Positions 1 through 10,941 are shown, counted from the first letter of the stretch. The stretch: 64,000 bases of DNA from Pandoraea oxalativorans (GCF_000972785.3 NZ_CP011253.3:434001-498000); one strand, 5' to 3'. Numbers and translations are program-made. Notes: generated from the sequence alone by a model not told the origin.

Positions 1-368
1 ACGCGTCCCAACACCGGTGCAGCCACATAGCGCAGGCCCAGCGTCTCGCACTGTGCCTGCATCTCGCGGGCAAAGTCGAGCGAGACGGTGGCCATGTTCA
101 CCACGATGGCGCCGCGCGTGAGGGCGTGAAGCGCGCCGCCGTCGCACAGCACCGTGCGCGAGGTGTCGTCGTCGGCCAGCATGGCGATCAGCACGTCGAC
201 ACCCAGTGCAGCCTGCGCGGGGCTTGCCGTCGGCGCGGCACCCTCGGCCGCGAGGGCGTCCACGGGGCCGCGCGAACGGTTCCACACGCGCAGCGAATAG
301 CCTGCCTTGAGCAGATTGCGCGCCATCGGGGCGCCCATCGTGCCGAGTCCGAGAAATCCGATATTCAT
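1..368 (-). CDS. Beta-hydroxyacid dehydrogenase, 3-hydroxyisobutyrate dehydrogenase family (C-terminal part outside window)
   Basis: The reading frame starts at an ATG at 368, six bases after AGGAGA, and runs off the left edge, so only about 122 N-terminal residues are seen. The protein begins MNIGFLGLGTMGAPMARNL, the Rossmann GxGxxG nucleotide-binding motif of this family. A second conserved stretch with VNMATVS follows near residue 100. Family members oxidise 3-hydroxyisobutyrate, tartronate semialdehyde or related hydroxyacids with NAD(P) in the cytoplasm. The substrate cannot be assigned without the C-terminal catalytic Lys region. It is divergent from the broken AraC-type gene at 578, which may once have regulated it. 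Confidence 0.85.
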   Translation of the reverse strand, partial: MNIGFLGLGTMGAPMARNLLKAGYSLRVWNRSRGPVDALAAEGAAPTASPAQAALGVDVLIAMLADDDTSRTVLCDGGALHALTRGAIVVNMATVSLDFAREMQAQCETLGLRYVAAPVLGR

Positions 369-577
369 ATGTTCTCCTGATGCAAAGGAATGCGTTGCAG
401 CGCGGGGTGCCAACGGCCACCGGGTCGGTCGAGTCCATCGGGCACCCGCCGGTGAGACGCGCGTCAGCCAGCAGCATGACACCGGAAGCGAGTTTTCGCA
501 GAGGAGACCGGCTAACGGTAAGATGAACGCCATCGACCCGCACCGGCAGGCTGCCCCTCTACGTTTGTGCCCTTACC

Positions 578-1381
578 ATGACCGTTCGCTACAACTGGCC
601 GACCTTCAAGACGCTGCCGTATCCGGTCTACTTCCGCTACGACGAGTTCGACGCGCAGACCGCCTGGGTGCCGCATCGTCACGACTGGGGCACATTCAGT
701 TACGTGGCGAACGGCGTCATGCAGATCGAGATCGACGGCACGCGCTTTCTCTCGCCGCCGCAATACGCCGTGTGGGTGCCGCCGAAGGCGACGCACGCGA
801 GCTTCAACGCACACGCCGTGATCTACCGATCCGTGTACATCGACGCATCGCTCGCCAGCGCCCTCCCGGCGAAGGCGGCGACGTTGCGCATCAGCGGCTT
901 GCTACGCGCGATCCTGCTGGACTTCGCGGAACGTGGCGTCGCATGCCCGCAAACCGACGCCGACCGACGGCTTGCGCAGGTGCTCATCGATCAGATCGCG
1001 CTGGCCCCGGCAGAGCCTCGCTTCTTGCCGCAGGCGAGATCGCCGTCGCTGGTGCGTGTGCTGGATGCGCTACAGAGCTAGCCTGCCGACAATCGCACAC
1101 TCGCTGCATGGGCGAAAACGATGTCGATGACGGAGCGCACGTTGGCGCGTCACTGTCTGACGGAGTTGGGGATGACGCTGGGGCAATGGCGGCAGCGCAT
1201 GCGCTTTCTGCGGGCCATCGAGGCGTTGGAGGCGGGGCGGACGGTGAAGTCGATCGCGTTCGATCTGGGCTACGCCACACCGTCGGCGTTTATCGAGATG
1301 TTCACGCGCCAGTCGGGACTGACGCCGGAGCAGTTCCGGCGTCAGACGATCCTCAGCGCGTGCGCGCACGATTCGGCATGA
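578..1381 (+). pseudogene. AraC-family transcriptional regulator interrupted by an in-frame TAG
   Basis: Residues 1-167 form a cupin-like sensor domain (HRHDWG and similar His-containing motifs). After an amber codon at 1079-1081 the same frame continues without a shift into a normal AraC helix-turn-helix domain (TERTLARHC, SIAFDLGYATPSAFIEMF) and ends at 1381. Read through, the product would be about 267 residues, the usual length for cupin-AraC regulators. Homologues usually carry an ordinary residue at the stop position. The gene is therefore either inactivated by a single nonsense mutation or carries a sequencing error. The sensor fragment alone would lack DNA binding. An internal ATG at 1121 could give a free DNA-binding domain, but it has no clear ribosome site. 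Confidence 0.8.
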
Positions 1382-1448
1382 TGTTGGCATGACGTGGGCA
1401 TCAGGCCGGGCCTTCGTGCGCGACACAGGACTTACGTCGCAACAAGAT

Positions 1449-3470
1449 TCACCGCTTGAACGCCAGCAACTGCGCGCCTTCCGGCACCTGATCGCCCACG
1501 GCGTACAGCACTTCTTCGATCTCGCCGTCGGCCGGTGCGCTGATGGTGTGTTCCATCTTCATCGCTTCCATCACGAGCAGCGGCGCGCCTTTCTCGACCT
1601 TCGTGCCAGGCACCGCGAGTACCGCGATGACCTTGCCCGGCATCGGTGCGGTCAGACGGCCTTCGCCGCCTTCCTGCGCGCCTGCCTGTGCGAGCGGATC
1701 GTGCCAGCGCAGCGTCCACGACTGACCGTCGGCGAAGACGTGAGCCGTCTCGTGCTCGAAGTCGACGTGGCCCTGCACGCGGCGCTCGCCGAGCGTCACG
1801 CGGTACACGCCCGCGTCGTGGGCATAGCGGTACGGGAACGTTTGTCCGTCGATGCTCAGCGTGCTGGCCTGCGCGCCGCTCGTCAGTACGACGTCAAGTC
1901 GCGTCTCGCCATGATCGAACGAGAGCGTGCGCTGATAGTCGCCGTTCAGCCGCCAGCCCGTGGCCAGTTGCCACGGCGAATGGCGGTCGATGCTGTCCTG
2001 ATACTTACGCAAGCCGACGACCGTCTCGCGCGCGAGTTGTGCGGCGACGGCCAGTGCGAGCGTGGTGGCAGGCACCGGCGCTGCGGCCGGGAACAGCGTG
2101 TCGCGGTGGCGTTCGATGAGACCCGTATCGAGATCGGCCCCGGCGAACGGTTCGCTCGCCACGAGGCGTCCGAGGAACGCGATGTTCGTCTGCACGCCGA
2201 CCACACGGTACTGGCCCAGCGCACGACGCATGCGCGCGAGCGCCTCGTCGCGGTCCTGCCCCCACACGATCAGCTTGGCGATCATCGGGTCGTAGAACGG
2301 GGAGATGGTGTCGCCCTCGCGCACGCCCGAGTCGATCCGCACGCCCGCCGGTGACGTCGTGCCGCCGATCTCGAACTGCACCGCTGCGGGCGGACGCAGC
2401 GTCGAGAGCGTGCCCGTCGACGGCAGAAAGTTGTTGTCCGGATTCTCGGCGTAGATGCGTGCTTCGAGCGCATGTCCGTGAATGTGCAGTTCGTCCTGCT
2501 TGCGCGGCAATACTTCGCCAGCGGCCACGCGCAGTTGCCATTCGACCAGGTCGAGGCCGGTGATCATTTCGGTGACGGGGTGCTCCACCTGAAGACGCGT
2601 ATTCATCTCCATGAAGTAGAACGAGCCGTCCTGATTGGCGATGAACTCGACGGTGCCCGCCCCGACGTAACCTACGGCGCGCGCGGCATTGCACGCCGCT
2701 TCGCCCATCGCACGGCGACGCGCTTCGGTCATGCCCGGCGCGGGCGCTTCTTCCAGCACCTTCTGGTGGCGACGCTGCACCGAGCAGTCGCGCTCGAACA
2801 GATAGACGCAGTTGCCGTGCGTGTCGGCAAACACCTGGATTTCGATGTGACGCGGACGCGTCAGATACTTCTCTACGAGCACGCGTTCGTCGCCGAAGCT
2901 GCTTGCGGCTTCGCGCTGGCACGAGGCGAGCGCGGCGCGGAAGTCTTCGCTGCGCTCGACCACGCGCATGCCTTTACCGCCACCACCGGCGCTGGCCTTG
3001 AGCAGCACCGGATAGCCGATCTCGTCGGCGCGCGCGTGGAGGAAGGCGGCGTCCTGATTGTCGCCGTGATAGCCCGGCACGAGCGGCACGGCGGCGCCTT
3101 CCATCAGGGTCTTGGCGGCGCTCTTGCTGCCCATCGCGTGGATGGCGCCGACCGGCGGGCCGATGAAGACGATCCCGGCCTCATGGCAAGCGGCGGCGAA
3201 CGCTTCGTTCTCGGACAGGAAGCCGTAGCCCGGATGGATCGCCTGCGCGCCCGTGGCCTTGGCGGCGGCGATGATGGCGTCGATGCGCAGGTAGCTCTCG
3301 CGAGCGGCCGCACCGCCGACGTGTACCGCTTCGTCGCACACGGCCACATGCTTGGCCTGTGCATCGGCGTCGGAGTAGACGGCGACCGTGCGGATGCCCA
3401 GCCGTGCGGCCGTGGCCGCCACTCGGCAGGCGATTTCGCCGCGGTTGGCGATGAGGATTTTGTCGAACAT
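1449..3470 (-). CDS. liuD: Methylcrotonoyl-CoA carboxylase, biotin-carboxylase/BCCP (alpha) subunit
   Basis: The 673-residue protein has the biotin carboxylase N-terminus (MFDKILIANRGEIACRV), an ATP-grasp glycine loop AGGGGKGM near 161-168, and a C-terminal biotinyl domain with MEAMKMEHT, in which Lys638 is the expected biotinylation site. The ATG at 3470 follows GGAGG and the family start is MFDK, so an upstream extension is discarded. With LiuB (9334-10941) it would carboxylate 3-methylcrotonyl-CoA in leucine breakdown. Its partner gene lies about 6 kb away on the same strand, separated by liuC and the biotin-synthesis genes. Acetyl-CoA or propionyl-CoA carboxylase subunits are related alternatives, but the liuA/liuB/liuC context favours this call. 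Confidence 0.88.
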   Translation of the reverse strand: MFDKILIANRGEIACRVAATAARLGIRTVAVYSDADAQAKHVAVCDEAVHVGGAAARESYLRIDAIIAAAKATGAQAIHPGYGFLSENEAFAAACHEAGIVFIGPPVGAIHAMGSKSAAKTLMEGAAVPLVPGYHGDNQDAAFLHARADEIGYPVLLKASAGGGGKGMRVVERSEDFRAALASCQREAASSFGDERVLVEKYLTRPRHIEIQVFADTHGNCVYLFERDCSVQRRHQKVLEEAPAPGMTEARRRAMGEAACNAARAVGYVGAGTVEFIANQDGSFYFMEMNTRLQVEHPVTEMITGLDLVEWQLRVAAGEVLPRKQDELHIHGHALEARIYAENPDNNFLPSTGTLSTLRPPAAVQFEIGGTTSPAGVRIDSGVREGDTISPFYDPMIAKLIVWGQDRDEALARMRRALGQYRVVGVQTNIAFLGRLVASEPFAGADLDTGLIERHRDTLFPAAAPVPATTLALAVAAQLARETVVGLRKYQDSIDRHSPWQLATGWRLNGDYQRTLSFDHGETRLDVVLTSGAQASTLSIDGQTFPYRYAHDAGVYRVTLGERRVQGHVDFEHETAHVFADGQSWTLRWHDPLAQAGAQEGGEGRLTAPMPGKVIAVLAVPGTKVEKGAPLLVMEAMKMEHTISAPADGEIEEVLYAVGDQVPEGAQLLAFKR

Positions 3471-3675
3471 GTTGCCTCCGGAAAATGATCGATTTGGGCG
3501 GCGTCGATGGTTAGGCCCTGACATCCCCGCTTGTGACGGAGCGTCGGCGCACTGACGCCATTCTCTTTACTATTGCGCTCTGCGGCCACACCGGATCGTC
3601 TCGTGCGATCTGATCGTGTGGCCGCATTCATCCTTAAACATCATCCTCGCCTGCGCGGCGACCGCGTGGCTTCGC

Positions 3676-4740
3676 TTAGTGGGCCGCGCAGGGCTTCGAT
3701 GCGTCGCACTCGAGCGCGTCGCCAGCGTTTTGCGCGCCGAGCTTCTCTTCGGTCGACGTGCGCATGCCCAGGCGTGCGAGCAGCGCGCGGTCGGCTTCGG
3801 CCTGCGGGTTCTGCGTGACGAGCAGCTTCTCGCCGTAGAACATCGAGTTGGCCCCGGCGAGGAAACACAGCGATTGCAGCGCGTCGTCCATCATTTCGCG
3901 ACCGGCCGACAGACGCACCATCGCGCGCGGCATCGTGATGCGCGCCACGGCGATCATGCGCACGAAGTCGAACGGATCCACACTCTCGTTGTTTCCCAGC
4001 GGCGTGCCCTCGACCTTCATCAGGTTGTTGATGGGCACCGACTCCGGATACGGCGACATGTTCGCGAGCTGCGCGATCAGACCGGCGCGCTCACGGCGCG
4101 TCTCGCCCAGACCGACGATGCCGCCGCAGCACACCTTGAGACCGGCGTCGCGCACACGGGCGAGCGTGTCGAGACGGTCCTGATACGTGCGCGTCGTGAT
4201 GATCTGACCGTAGAACTCCGGCGACGTATCGAGGTTGTGGTTGTAGTAGTCGAGACCGGCGTCGCGCAGTTGCTGTGCCTGACCGTCGCGCAGCATACCG
4301 AGCGTCACGCACGTCTCCAGACCCAGCGCCTTCACACTGCGCACCATCTCGCCCACGGCGTCGACCTGATGCGGCTTCGGGCTGCGCCATGCGGCACCCA
4401 TACAGAAGCGCGTGGCACCGGCTTCCTTGGCGCGTTGCGCCGCGGCGACGACTTCCTCGACGGGCATCAGCTTCTCGGCTTCCACGCCGGTGTCGTAGCG
4501 GGCCGACTGCGGGCAGTACGAGCAGTCTTCCGGGCAGCCGCCGGTCTTGATCGAGAGCAGCGTCGAGAGCTGGACGGCGTTGGCGTCGAAATGCTCGCGA
4601 TGCACTTGCTGCGCGCGAAAGATCAGGTCGTTGAACGGCAGGGCGAACAGCGCTTCGATGTCGGCAACGGTCCAGGGCGTGTCGTTACGGCGCAGGGCTT
4701 CGTCGTGGCCGTGTGCGGCGGTGTGGGCGTGAACTTGCAT
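3676..4740 (-). CDS. bioB: Biotin synthase
   Basis: This is a 354-residue radical-SAM enzyme that inserts sulfur into dethiobiotin. The cluster-binding CxxxCxxC motif is CPEDCSYC (Cys69, 73, 76). Further conserved segments are [18 protein letters not shown] and [11 protein letters not shown]. The chosen ATG at 4740 has AAGGA upstream; an open extension beyond it overlaps bioD and has no homology. The roughly 40-residue leader rich in His and Ala before the domain is common in Burkholderiales BioB. It is the last gene of the bioA-bioF-bioD-bioB run, 61 bases after bioD, and lies directly before the biotin-dependent subunit gene liuD. Confidence 0.96.
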   Translation of the reverse strand: MQVHAHTAAHGHDEALRRNDTPWTVADIEALFALPFNDLIFRAQQVHREHFDANAVQLSTLLSIKTGGCPEDCSYCPQSARYDTGVEAEKLMPVEEVVAAAQRAKEAGATRFCMGAAWRSPKPHQVDAVGEMVRSVKALGLETCVTLGMLRDGQAQQLRDAGLDYYNHNLDTSPEFYGQIITTRTYQDRLDTLARVRDAGLKVCCGGIVGLGETRRERAGLIAQLANMSPYPESVPINNLMKVEGTPLGNNESVDPFDFVRMIAVARITMPRAMVRLSAGREMMDDALQSLCFLAGANSMFYGEKLLVTQNPQAEADRALLARLGMRTSTEEKLGAQNAGDALECDASKPCAAH

Positions 4741-4801
4741 AGTGAGATTCCTTGGATTCGGTAGATTCGGTGTTGGCGCGATGTCGGTGCATGGATCGCG
4801 C

Positions 4802-5623
4802 TCAGGCGGCGGTATGCTGACGCGGGCCGGACGGCGCCTGCGCAGTGCGTGCAGTGCGTGCAGTGCGATGGAGTGCGGTGTCGACCAGTGGCGCGATGTC
4901 GAGGTAGCCGGACGCGGTCGCCGCGTCGGGGTGCGCCAGATGCGGCACGCGCCCCAGTAACGGTGCGCCCAGTCGCGCGGCAATCGCGTCGATGTTCGCC
5001 TCCACGTGACGCATGTCCGGATCGATGTGATTGGCGACCCATCCGGCAATCGTGAGACCGCGCGCCGCGATCGCCTCGGCCGTCAGCAGCGCATGGCTGA
5101 TGCAGCCCAGACGCAGCCCCACGACGAGGATCACCGGCAGGCCGAGCTGACGCGCCAGATCGGCGGTGTCGGGCGCGCTGGCGTCGGGACCGAGCGGCAC
5201 GCGAAAGCCGCCGATGCCTTCCACGATCACGAGGTCCGCGCGCGCGGCGACTCGCGCATAGCCTGCCCGGATCACGCTGCAATCGAGGTCGATGCCCTCG
5301 GCAGCGGCGGCGATGTGCGGCGCCGTCGCGTCCTTGAGCACGTACGGGCAGTACCAGTCGTCGGGCAGCTTGAGATTGCTCGCGTCGTGCAATTGCTCCA
5401 CGTCTTCATTGACGAAGCGCCCGTTGTGTTCCGACGCGCCAGCGGCCACCGACTTCAGCCCGGCGCACACCAGCCCGCGACGCGCTGCGGCATGCAGCAA
5501 CGCCGACGAGACGAGCGTCTTGCCGATCTCGGTATCGGTGCCCGTGACGAAGAACGCGTGACGCGCGGTCGTCGCACGCTCGGTCGGCGCATTGGCGGCG
5601 GTGATGAGGTTGCGTTCAGCCAT
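4802..5623 (-). CDS. bioD: ATP-dependent dethiobiotin synthetase
   Basis: The 273-residue protein carries the modified P-loop GTDTEIGKT at residues 28-36, followed by the family motifs KSVAAG and [10 protein letters not shown]. It closes the ureido ring of dethiobiotin from 7,8-diaminopelargonate, CO2 and ATP. The ATG at 5623 overlaps the end of bioF by 8 bases, indicating translational coupling. It is a little longer than the E. coli enzyme at both ends; the tail after about residue 240 is Ala/Thr-rich and of no known role. Confidence 0.95.
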   Translation of the reverse strand: MAERNLITAANAPTERATTARHAFFVTGTDTEIGKTLVSSALLHAAARRGLVCAGLKSVAAGASEHNGRFVNEDVEQLHDASNLKLPDDWYCPYVLKDATAPHIAAAAEGIDLDCSVIRAGYARVAARADLVIVEGIGGFRVPLGPDASAPDTADLARQLGLPVILVVGLRLGCISHALLTAEAIAARGLTIAGWVANHIDPDMRHVEANIDAIAARLGAPLLGRVPHLAHPDAATASGYLDIAPLVDTALHRTARTARTAQAPSGPRQHTAA

Positions 5624-6824
5624 GCGCGTGCTCCGTCCAGTCGTTATCGAGTTGATTGATGGCGCGGGTCAGGCGTGCGACGTCCTCGGCGGTATGCGCG
5701 GCGCTGAGTGTGAGGCGCAGGCGCGACGTGCCCGGTGCGACCGTCGGCGGACGAATCGCGGGCACCCATAATCCGGCCTCGGCCAGCCCGGCTTGCGCAT
5801 GCAGCGCGGCCGCGTTCTCGCCGAGGATGATCGGCTGCACGCCCGTCGGCGAGACCATGTGATGCCAGTGCTTCAACGTGAGCGAATCGCGCAGTTGCGC
5901 AATGCGCGCCTGCAACGTCGCGCGACGCTCGCGGCCCTCGTCGCCCGCGATAATCGCGAGACTCGCGAGCAATGCATGCGCCTGCGAGGGCGCAGCGGCC
6001 GTCGTGAAGATGTACGGACGGGCGCGATTGATCAGCCACTCGATCACGCTTCGATGAGCCGCGACGAACGCGCCACCGACACCGGCCGCCTTGCCCAGCG
6101 TGCCGATGATCACGAGGTTCGGCGAGCGCATGTCGAAGTGTTCGAACACGCCGCGTCCGTTCTCGCCGACCACACCGAAGCCGTGCGCATCGTCCACGAT
6201 GAGCCACGCGTTATGACGCTCGGCGAGGGCGAGCAACTGCGGCAGCGGCGCGATATCGCCGTCCATCGAGAAGACGCCGTCGGTGACGATCAGCTTAGTC
6301 TGGGCGGTGCTGGCGTGGAGCAGAGCGGCGAGGGCGTCGACGTCGCCGTGCGGGTAGACGTGGGTCTTCGCACGCGAGAGCCGCGCGCCGTCGATCAGCG
6401 AAGCGTGATTGAGCGCTTCGGAGAAGATCTCCGAGTCTTTGTTGGCGAGCGTGGAGATCGTCGCCAGGTTGGCCATGTAGCCGGTGCAGAAATACAGCGC
6501 GCGACCATCGACCAGATGCGGCGACATGAACGCGGCGAGCGCGTCTTCGAGTTCCGCGTGTGCCTGCGAATGGCCGCTGATGAGGTGCGAGGCGCCACTG
6601 CCCGCGCCGTAACGTTGCGCGCCTTCGATGAGCGCTTCGACGACCTTCGGGTGTGCGGCCAGCCCGAGATAGTCGTTGCTCGCGAAGGCGAGGACGTCGC
6701 GGCCGTCGGCGCTCAGATGTGGCTGGCACGGGGTGCTCACCACGCGATGACGGCGACGCAGATGCTGACGGTCGATCTCGGCGAGCCCGGCGTCGAGGCG
6801 CTCGAGCAGGGGATGGGTCGTCAT
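5616..6824 (-). CDS. bioF: 8-amino-7-oxononanoate synthase
   Basis: The 402-residue PLP enzyme condenses pimeloyl-ACP (or CoA) with alanine. Family motifs are [28 protein letters not shown] and [10 protein letters not shown], in which Lys245 should bind PLP. The start at 6824 shares ATGA with the stop of bioA, a four-base overlap that fixes the start and implies translational coupling. A long open extension upstream is only the opposite-frame shadow of bioA. Confidence 0.96.
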   Translation of the reverse strand: MTTHPLLERLDAGLAEIDRQHLRRRHRVVSTPCQPHLSADGRDVLAFASNDYLGLAAHPKVVEALIEGAQRYGAGSGASHLISGHSQAHAELEDALAAFMSPHLVDGRALYFCTGYMANLATISTLANKDSEIFSEALNHASLIDGARLSRAKTHVYPHGDVDALAALLHASTAQTKLIVTDGVFSMDGDIAPLPQLLALAERHNAWLIVDDAHGFGVVGENGRGVFEHFDMRSPNLVIIGTLGKAAGVGGAFVAAHRSVIEWLINRARPYIFTTAAAPSQAHALLASLAIIAGDEGRERRATLQARIAQLRDSLTLKHWHHMVSPTGVQPIILGENAAALHAQAGLAEAGLWVPAIRPPTVAPGTSRLRLTLSAAHTAEDVARLTRAINQLDNDWTEHAHG

Positions 6825-8191
6825 GCCGTCACCTCCCGTTGCATCGATGCATCGAAGGCGGCGAGCGTTTGCGTGGCCATCCAGTCGAGGGTGCCGTCGT
6901 CGAGTACGTAAGGCGGCATCAGGTACACCGTCGAGCCGATCGGACGCAGCAGCACGCCACGCGTGCGGGCTTCGGTGTAGAAGCGCTTCGCGAAGGCACG
7001 CGCCGCGCCGGGGGCGTCCGGCAACACGGCATCGAAGGCCCAGATCATGCCGCGATGACGAAAATGCTCCGCACGCGGATCGTCGGCCAGCGGCGCGAGG
7101 GCTTGCGTGAGACGCGCTGCGCACACGGCATTTCCGGCAAGGACGTCGTCGTCCGCAAAGATGTCGAGCGCGGCCAGCGCAGCACGACACGCCAGCGGAT
7201 TGCCGGTGTACGAGTGCGAGTGCAGGAAGCCGCGCGCGGTGTCGTCGTCGTAGAAAGCGTCGTAGATCGCGTCGCGCGAGAGCACGAGCGAGAGTGGCAG
7301 ATAGCCACCGCTGATGCCCTTGGAGAGCGTCAGCAGATCGGGCCAGATACCGGCCTGCTCGCTCGCGAAGAACGTGCCGGTGCGGCCGCACCCGACGGCG
7401 ATTTCGTCTGCAATCATGTGTGCGCCGTGCTTGTCGCACAGCGCACGCACGAGGCGCAGGTATTCGGGATCGTGCATCGCCATGCCTGCCGCGCACTGCA
7501 CCAGCGGCTCGACGATGACGGCGGCGATGCGTCCTTCGCGCTCGGTGAGCAGCGTGTCGAGTTCGTCGGCGGCGCGGCGGGCGACATCCACGCCCGTCTC
7601 GCCATCGCGCGCCTGACGCGCATCCGGCGACGCTACGACGTGCGCGTGCCGCAGCAGCGGATCGTAGGCGTCACGGAACAGGGCGACGTCGGTGACGGCC
7701 AGCGCACCGAGCGTTTCGCCGTGATAGCCGTTGCGCACGCAGACGAATTCGCGCTTGTCGCTGTGGCCCCGATTGCGCCACGCGTGAAAGCTCATCTTCA
7801 GGGCGATCTCGACGGCCGACGCACCGTCGGACGCGAAGAACGCATGACCGAGTACGCCGCCGGTCAATGCCGACAAACGCTCGGACAAGGACACGACGGG
7901 CTCATGCGTGAAACCGGCGAGCATCGCGTGTTCGAGGCGGCCCAACTGATCGATCAGCGCCGCGTTGATGCGCGGGTTCGCGTGGCCGAACAGATTGACC
8001 CACCACGAACTGATCGCATCGAGGTAGCGTTCGCCGCCAGTGTCGACGAGCCAGGGCCCTTCGCCGTGAGACAGCGCGACGAGGGGCAGCTTTGCCTGTT
8101 GCTTCATCTGCGTGCAGGGGTGCCAGACCTGTCGCAGACTGCGCGCGGCGAGATCGCCGGGACCGTTGGGGGGGCGCGCAGAGGCGTCCAT
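6821..8191 (-). CDS. bioA: Adenosylmethionine-8-amino-7-oxononanoate aminotransferase
   Basis: The 456-residue class-III aminotransferase starts at an ATG at 8191 preceded by AAGGAG at normal spacing. Motifs specific to BioA are QVWHPCTQM near residue 25, [10 protein letters not shown] near 61-70 and [18 protein letters not shown]. The PLP lysine is Lys291 in [14 protein letters not shown]. It is the first gene of bioA-bioF-bioD-bioB, preceded by a 319-base non-coding region that should hold the promoter. No bioC or bioH is seen, so the early pimelate steps must be encoded elsewhere. Confidence 0.96.
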   Translation of the reverse strand: MDASARPPNGPGDLAARSLRQVWHPCTQMKQQAKLPLVALSHGEGPWLVDTGGERYLDAISSWWVNLFGHANPRINAALIDQLGRLEHAMLAGFTHEPVVSLSERLSALTGGVLGHAFFASDGASAVEIALKMSFHAWRNRGHSDKREFVCVRNGYHGETLGALAVTDVALFRDAYDPLLRHAHVVASPDARQARDGETGVDVARRAADELDTLLTEREGRIAAVIVEPLVQCAAGMAMHDPEYLRLVRALCDKHGAHMIADEIAVGCGRTGTFFASEQAGIWPDLLTLSKGISGGYLPLSLVLSRDAIYDAFYDDDTARGFLHSHSYTGNPLACRAALAALDIFADDDVLAGNAVCAARLTQALAPLADDPRAEHFRHRGMIWAFDAVLPDAPGAARAFAKRFYTEARTRGVLLRPIGSTVYLMPPYVLDDGTLDWMATQTLAAFDASMQREVTA

Positions 8192-8510
8192 CTTTGACTC
8201 CTTGGAGGGCCGTGACGGGCGATAAGCCGGGCGAGATGCCCGACGCTCGTCGTCCGTCTGGCTGGCCGGTGCGGGGCATGGCGCGCTGCGCTGCTGCACG
8301 TGGCCGGAGGTGGGGGATGGGCGCATGGTAGGCAAAGCGATTTGGCAGGGCAATAGGCGGATTTGGTGCGAAAAATCGCTGTTTTGTGAGCCGTAAAGAG
8401 ACGTTATCGACAATATCGTAAAACCCGCCGATAACGCTCCGGCATCTCCGCCGTCACCCCTCCCAAAAAAATTTTGTAACCGTCGACATGGACGAATTTC
8501 GCGCGTTCGC
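8192..8510. other. Non-coding gap between liuC and bioA
   Basis: No gene is supported here. It should carry the bioA promoter. The only structure noticed is an 8-bp inverted repeat, CGTTATCG at 8402-8409 and CGATAACG at 8429-8436, with a 19-base spacer and no T-run after it. A short A7/T4 tract follows at about 8464-8475, just before the end of liuC. Confidence 0.5.
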
Positions 8511-9302
8511 TCAGGACGCGTCGCGCCACGACGGCGAACGCTTCTCCAGGAACGAACGCACGCCTTCGCGACCTTCGTCGCAGGCCCGGATCTTCGCGAT
8601 GCGCTCGGCCGTGTCGGCGATGGCCGCCTCGTCGATGGCGCGCCCGGCGAAGTCCTGCACAAGGCGCTTGCACTCCTTCACCGCGTTCGGGCTGTTGTCG
8701 ACGAGCGCCTTCGCCAGCGCGCCGACGGTGCTGTCGAGCGCATCGGCGCTCACGAGTTCATGCACCAGTCCGAGACGCTGCGCCGTGGTGGCTGTGAAGC
8801 GTTCCGCCGTCACGAAGTAGCGACGCGACGCCTGCTCGCCCAGCGCGCGCATCACATACGGGCCGATGGTGGCGGGAATGAGACCGAGCTTCGCTTCGGA
8901 CAGGCAGAAGTGCGCCGTGTCGACGGCAACCACGATGTCCGCCACGGCGGCGAGGCCGACGCCGCCGGCGTACGTGTCGCCCTGCACGCGCGCGATCACC
9001 GGCTTCGGGCAGCGGTAGATCGTGTTGAGCATGACGGCGAGCGTCATGGCGTCGGCGCGGTTCTCGGTGTCCGAGTAACCGGCCATCTTCTTCATCCAGT
9101 TCAGATCGGCGCCTGCGCAGAACGCGACGCCTTCGGCGGCGAGCACGATGGCGCGCACGTCGTCGTTCGTCGCCAGCGCGCGAAACGTGCCGGTCAGTTC
9201 TTCGATGACGGTTTCGTTGAACGCGTTGCGCACGTCCGGACGGTTGAGCGTGACGGTGGCGACGTGGGCGTCGACACTGAGCTTGAGCGTAGCGAGTTGC
9301 AT
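8511..9302 (-). CDS. liuC: Enoyl-CoA hydratase/isomerase family protein, probable methylglutaconyl-CoA hydratase
   Basis: This is a 263-residue crotonase-fold protein. The oxyanion-hole segments are FCAGADLNWM and DTYAGGVGLAA. The start at 9302 gives the normal N-terminus and follows a GAGGAATTCCGTC-type upstream sequence. It lies 31 bases after liuB in the same direction, the standard order for leucine catabolism, which suggests hydration of 3-methylglutaconyl-CoA to HMG-CoA. Crotonases are hard to separate by sequence alone, so the substrate rests on context. Confidence 0.85.
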   Translation of the reverse strand: MQLATLKLSVDAHVATVTLNRPDVRNAFNETVIEELTGTFRALATNDDVRAIVLAAEGVAFCAGADLNWMKKMAGYSDTENRADAMTLAVMLNTIYRCPKPVIARVQGDTYAGGVGLAAVADIVVAVDTAHFCLSEAKLGLIPATIGPYVMRALGEQASRRYFVTAERFTATTAQRLGLVHELVSADALDSTVGALAKALVDNSPNAVKECKRLVQDFAGRAIDEAAIADTAERIAKIRACDEGREGVRSFLEKRSPSWRDAS

Positions 9303-9333
9303 GACGGAATTCCTCGGTGGGCCGATGTGGCGA

Positions 9334-10941
9334 TTACATGCGGAAAAGGCCGAAGCGTGTTTCCGGAATCGGCGCATTGAGCGCGGCCGACAGACCGAGA
9401 CCGAGTACGGTGCGCGTGTCGGCCGGGTCGATCACGCCGTCGTCCCACAGGCGTGCGCTCGCGTAGAACGGATGTCCCTGACGTTCGTACTGTTCGCGGA
9501 TCGGCTGCTTGAAGGCGTCTTCTTCCTCCGCGCTCCACTGGCCACCCTTGCCTTCGATGCCATCGCGCTTGACCGTGGCCAGCACCGACGCGGCCTGCTC
9601 GCCGCCCATCACGGAGATGCGCGCGTTCGGCCACATCCACAGGAAACGCGGCGAGTAGGCGCGACCGCACATGCCATAGTTACCCGCGCCGAACGAGCCG
9701 CCGATGATGACGGTGAACTTCGGCACGTTCGCGGTGGCGACGGCCGTCACCATCTTCGCGCCGTGCTTGGCGATGCCTTCGTTCTCGTACTTGCGCCCGA
9801 CCATGAAGCCCGTGATGTTCTGCAAGAAGATCAGCGGGATTTTGCGCTGGCAGCACAACTCGATGAAGTGCGCGCCCTTTTGCGCGGACTCCGAGAACAG
9901 GATGCCGTTGTTCGCCACGATGCCGACCGGGTAGCCCCACAGATGCGCGAAGCCGCACACCAGCGTGGTGCCATAGCGCGCCTTGAATTCGTCGAACTCG
10001 GAGCCGTCGACCAGACGCGCGATCACTTCGCGCACGTCGAACGGCTTCTTCGTGTCGGCGGGGATCACGCCGTACAGTTCGCGCGCGTCGTACTTCGGTT
10101 CGACCGGGGTCTTCGTGGCGACGGTCACCGGCTTGCGACGATTGAGGTTCGCGGCGATGCTGCGCGCGATGGACAACGCGTGCGCGTCGTTCTGCGCGAA
10201 GTGGTCGGCCACACCCGACAGGCGCGTGTGGACATCCGCACCGCCGAGATCTTCGGCGCTCACTTCTTCGCCCGTGGCGGCCTTCACCAGCGGCGGGCCA
10301 CCGAGGAAAATCGTGCCCTGTTCCTTGACGATGATCGATTCGTCGCTCATGGCGGGGACATACGCGCCGCCGGCGGTGCACGAGCCCATCACCACGGCGA
10401 TCTGCGGAATGCCCTGCGCCGACATCTGCGCCTGGTTGTAGAAGATGCGGCCGAAGTGGTCGCGATCGGGGAAGACGTCGTCCTGATTCGGCAGGTTCGC
10501 GCCGCCCGAGTCGACCAGATAGATACACGGCAGATGGTTCTGCTCTGCGATCTCCTGCGCGCGCAGGTGCTTCTTGACCGTCATCGGGTAGTACGTGCCG
10601 CCCTTGACTGTCGCGTCGTTACAGACGATCACGCATTCCTGACCCGACACGCGGCCGATGCCCGTGATGATGCCCGCGCCCGGTGCGTCGTCGTGATACA
10701 TGCCGGTTGCGGCGAGTTGCGAGAGTTCGAGAAACGGCGAACCCGGATCGAGCAGTTGCTGCACGCGATCGCGCGGCAGCAGCTTGCCACGACCGGTGTG
10801 CTTCTTGCGTGCCGCCTCACCGCCGCCACCGGCCAGTTGCGCGATACGGGCGCGCAGTTCGTCGACCACGGTCTGCATGGCGGACGCGTTGCGTGCAAAG
10901 TCTTCGCCGCGGGGATTGAGTTTGCTTTCGAGAATCGGCAT
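9334..10941 (-). CDS. liuB: Methylcrotonoyl-CoA carboxylase, carboxyltransferase (beta) subunit
   Basis: This is a 535-residue acyl-CoA carboxyltransferase. Recognisable segments are [20 protein letters not shown] near 50-70, [33 protein letters not shown] and [15 protein letters not shown]. These are typical of the methylcrotonyl-CoA beta subunit rather than of propionyl-CoA carboxylase. It transfers CO2 from the biotinyl domain of LiuD to 3-methylcrotonyl-CoA. It is followed closely by liuC; its alpha partner is separated from it by the bio genes. Confidence 0.93.
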   Translation of the reverse strand: MPILESKLNPRGEDFARNASAMQTVVDELRARIAQLAGGGGEAARKKHTGRGKLLPRDRVQQLLDPGSPFLELSQLAATGMYHDDAPGAGIITGIGRVSGQECVIVCNDATVKGGTYYPMTVKKHLRAQEIAEQNHLPCIYLVDSGGANLPNQDDVFPDRDHFGRIFYNQAQMSAQGIPQIAVVMGSCTAGGAYVPAMSDESIIVKEQGTIFLGGPPLVKAATGEEVSAEDLGGADVHTRLSGVADHFAQNDAHALSIARSIAANLNRRKPVTVATKTPVEPKYDARELYGVIPADTKKPFDVREVIARLVDGSEFDEFKARYGTTLVCGFAHLWGYPVGIVANNGILFSESAQKGAHFIELCCQRKIPLIFLQNITGFMVGRKYENEGIAKHGAKMVTAVATANVPKFTVIIGGSFGAGNYGMCGRAYSPRFLWMWPNARISVMGGEQAASVLATVKRDGIEGKGGQWSAEEEDAFKQPIREQYERQGHPFYASARLWDDGVIDPADTRTVLGLGLSAALNAPIPETRFGLFRM

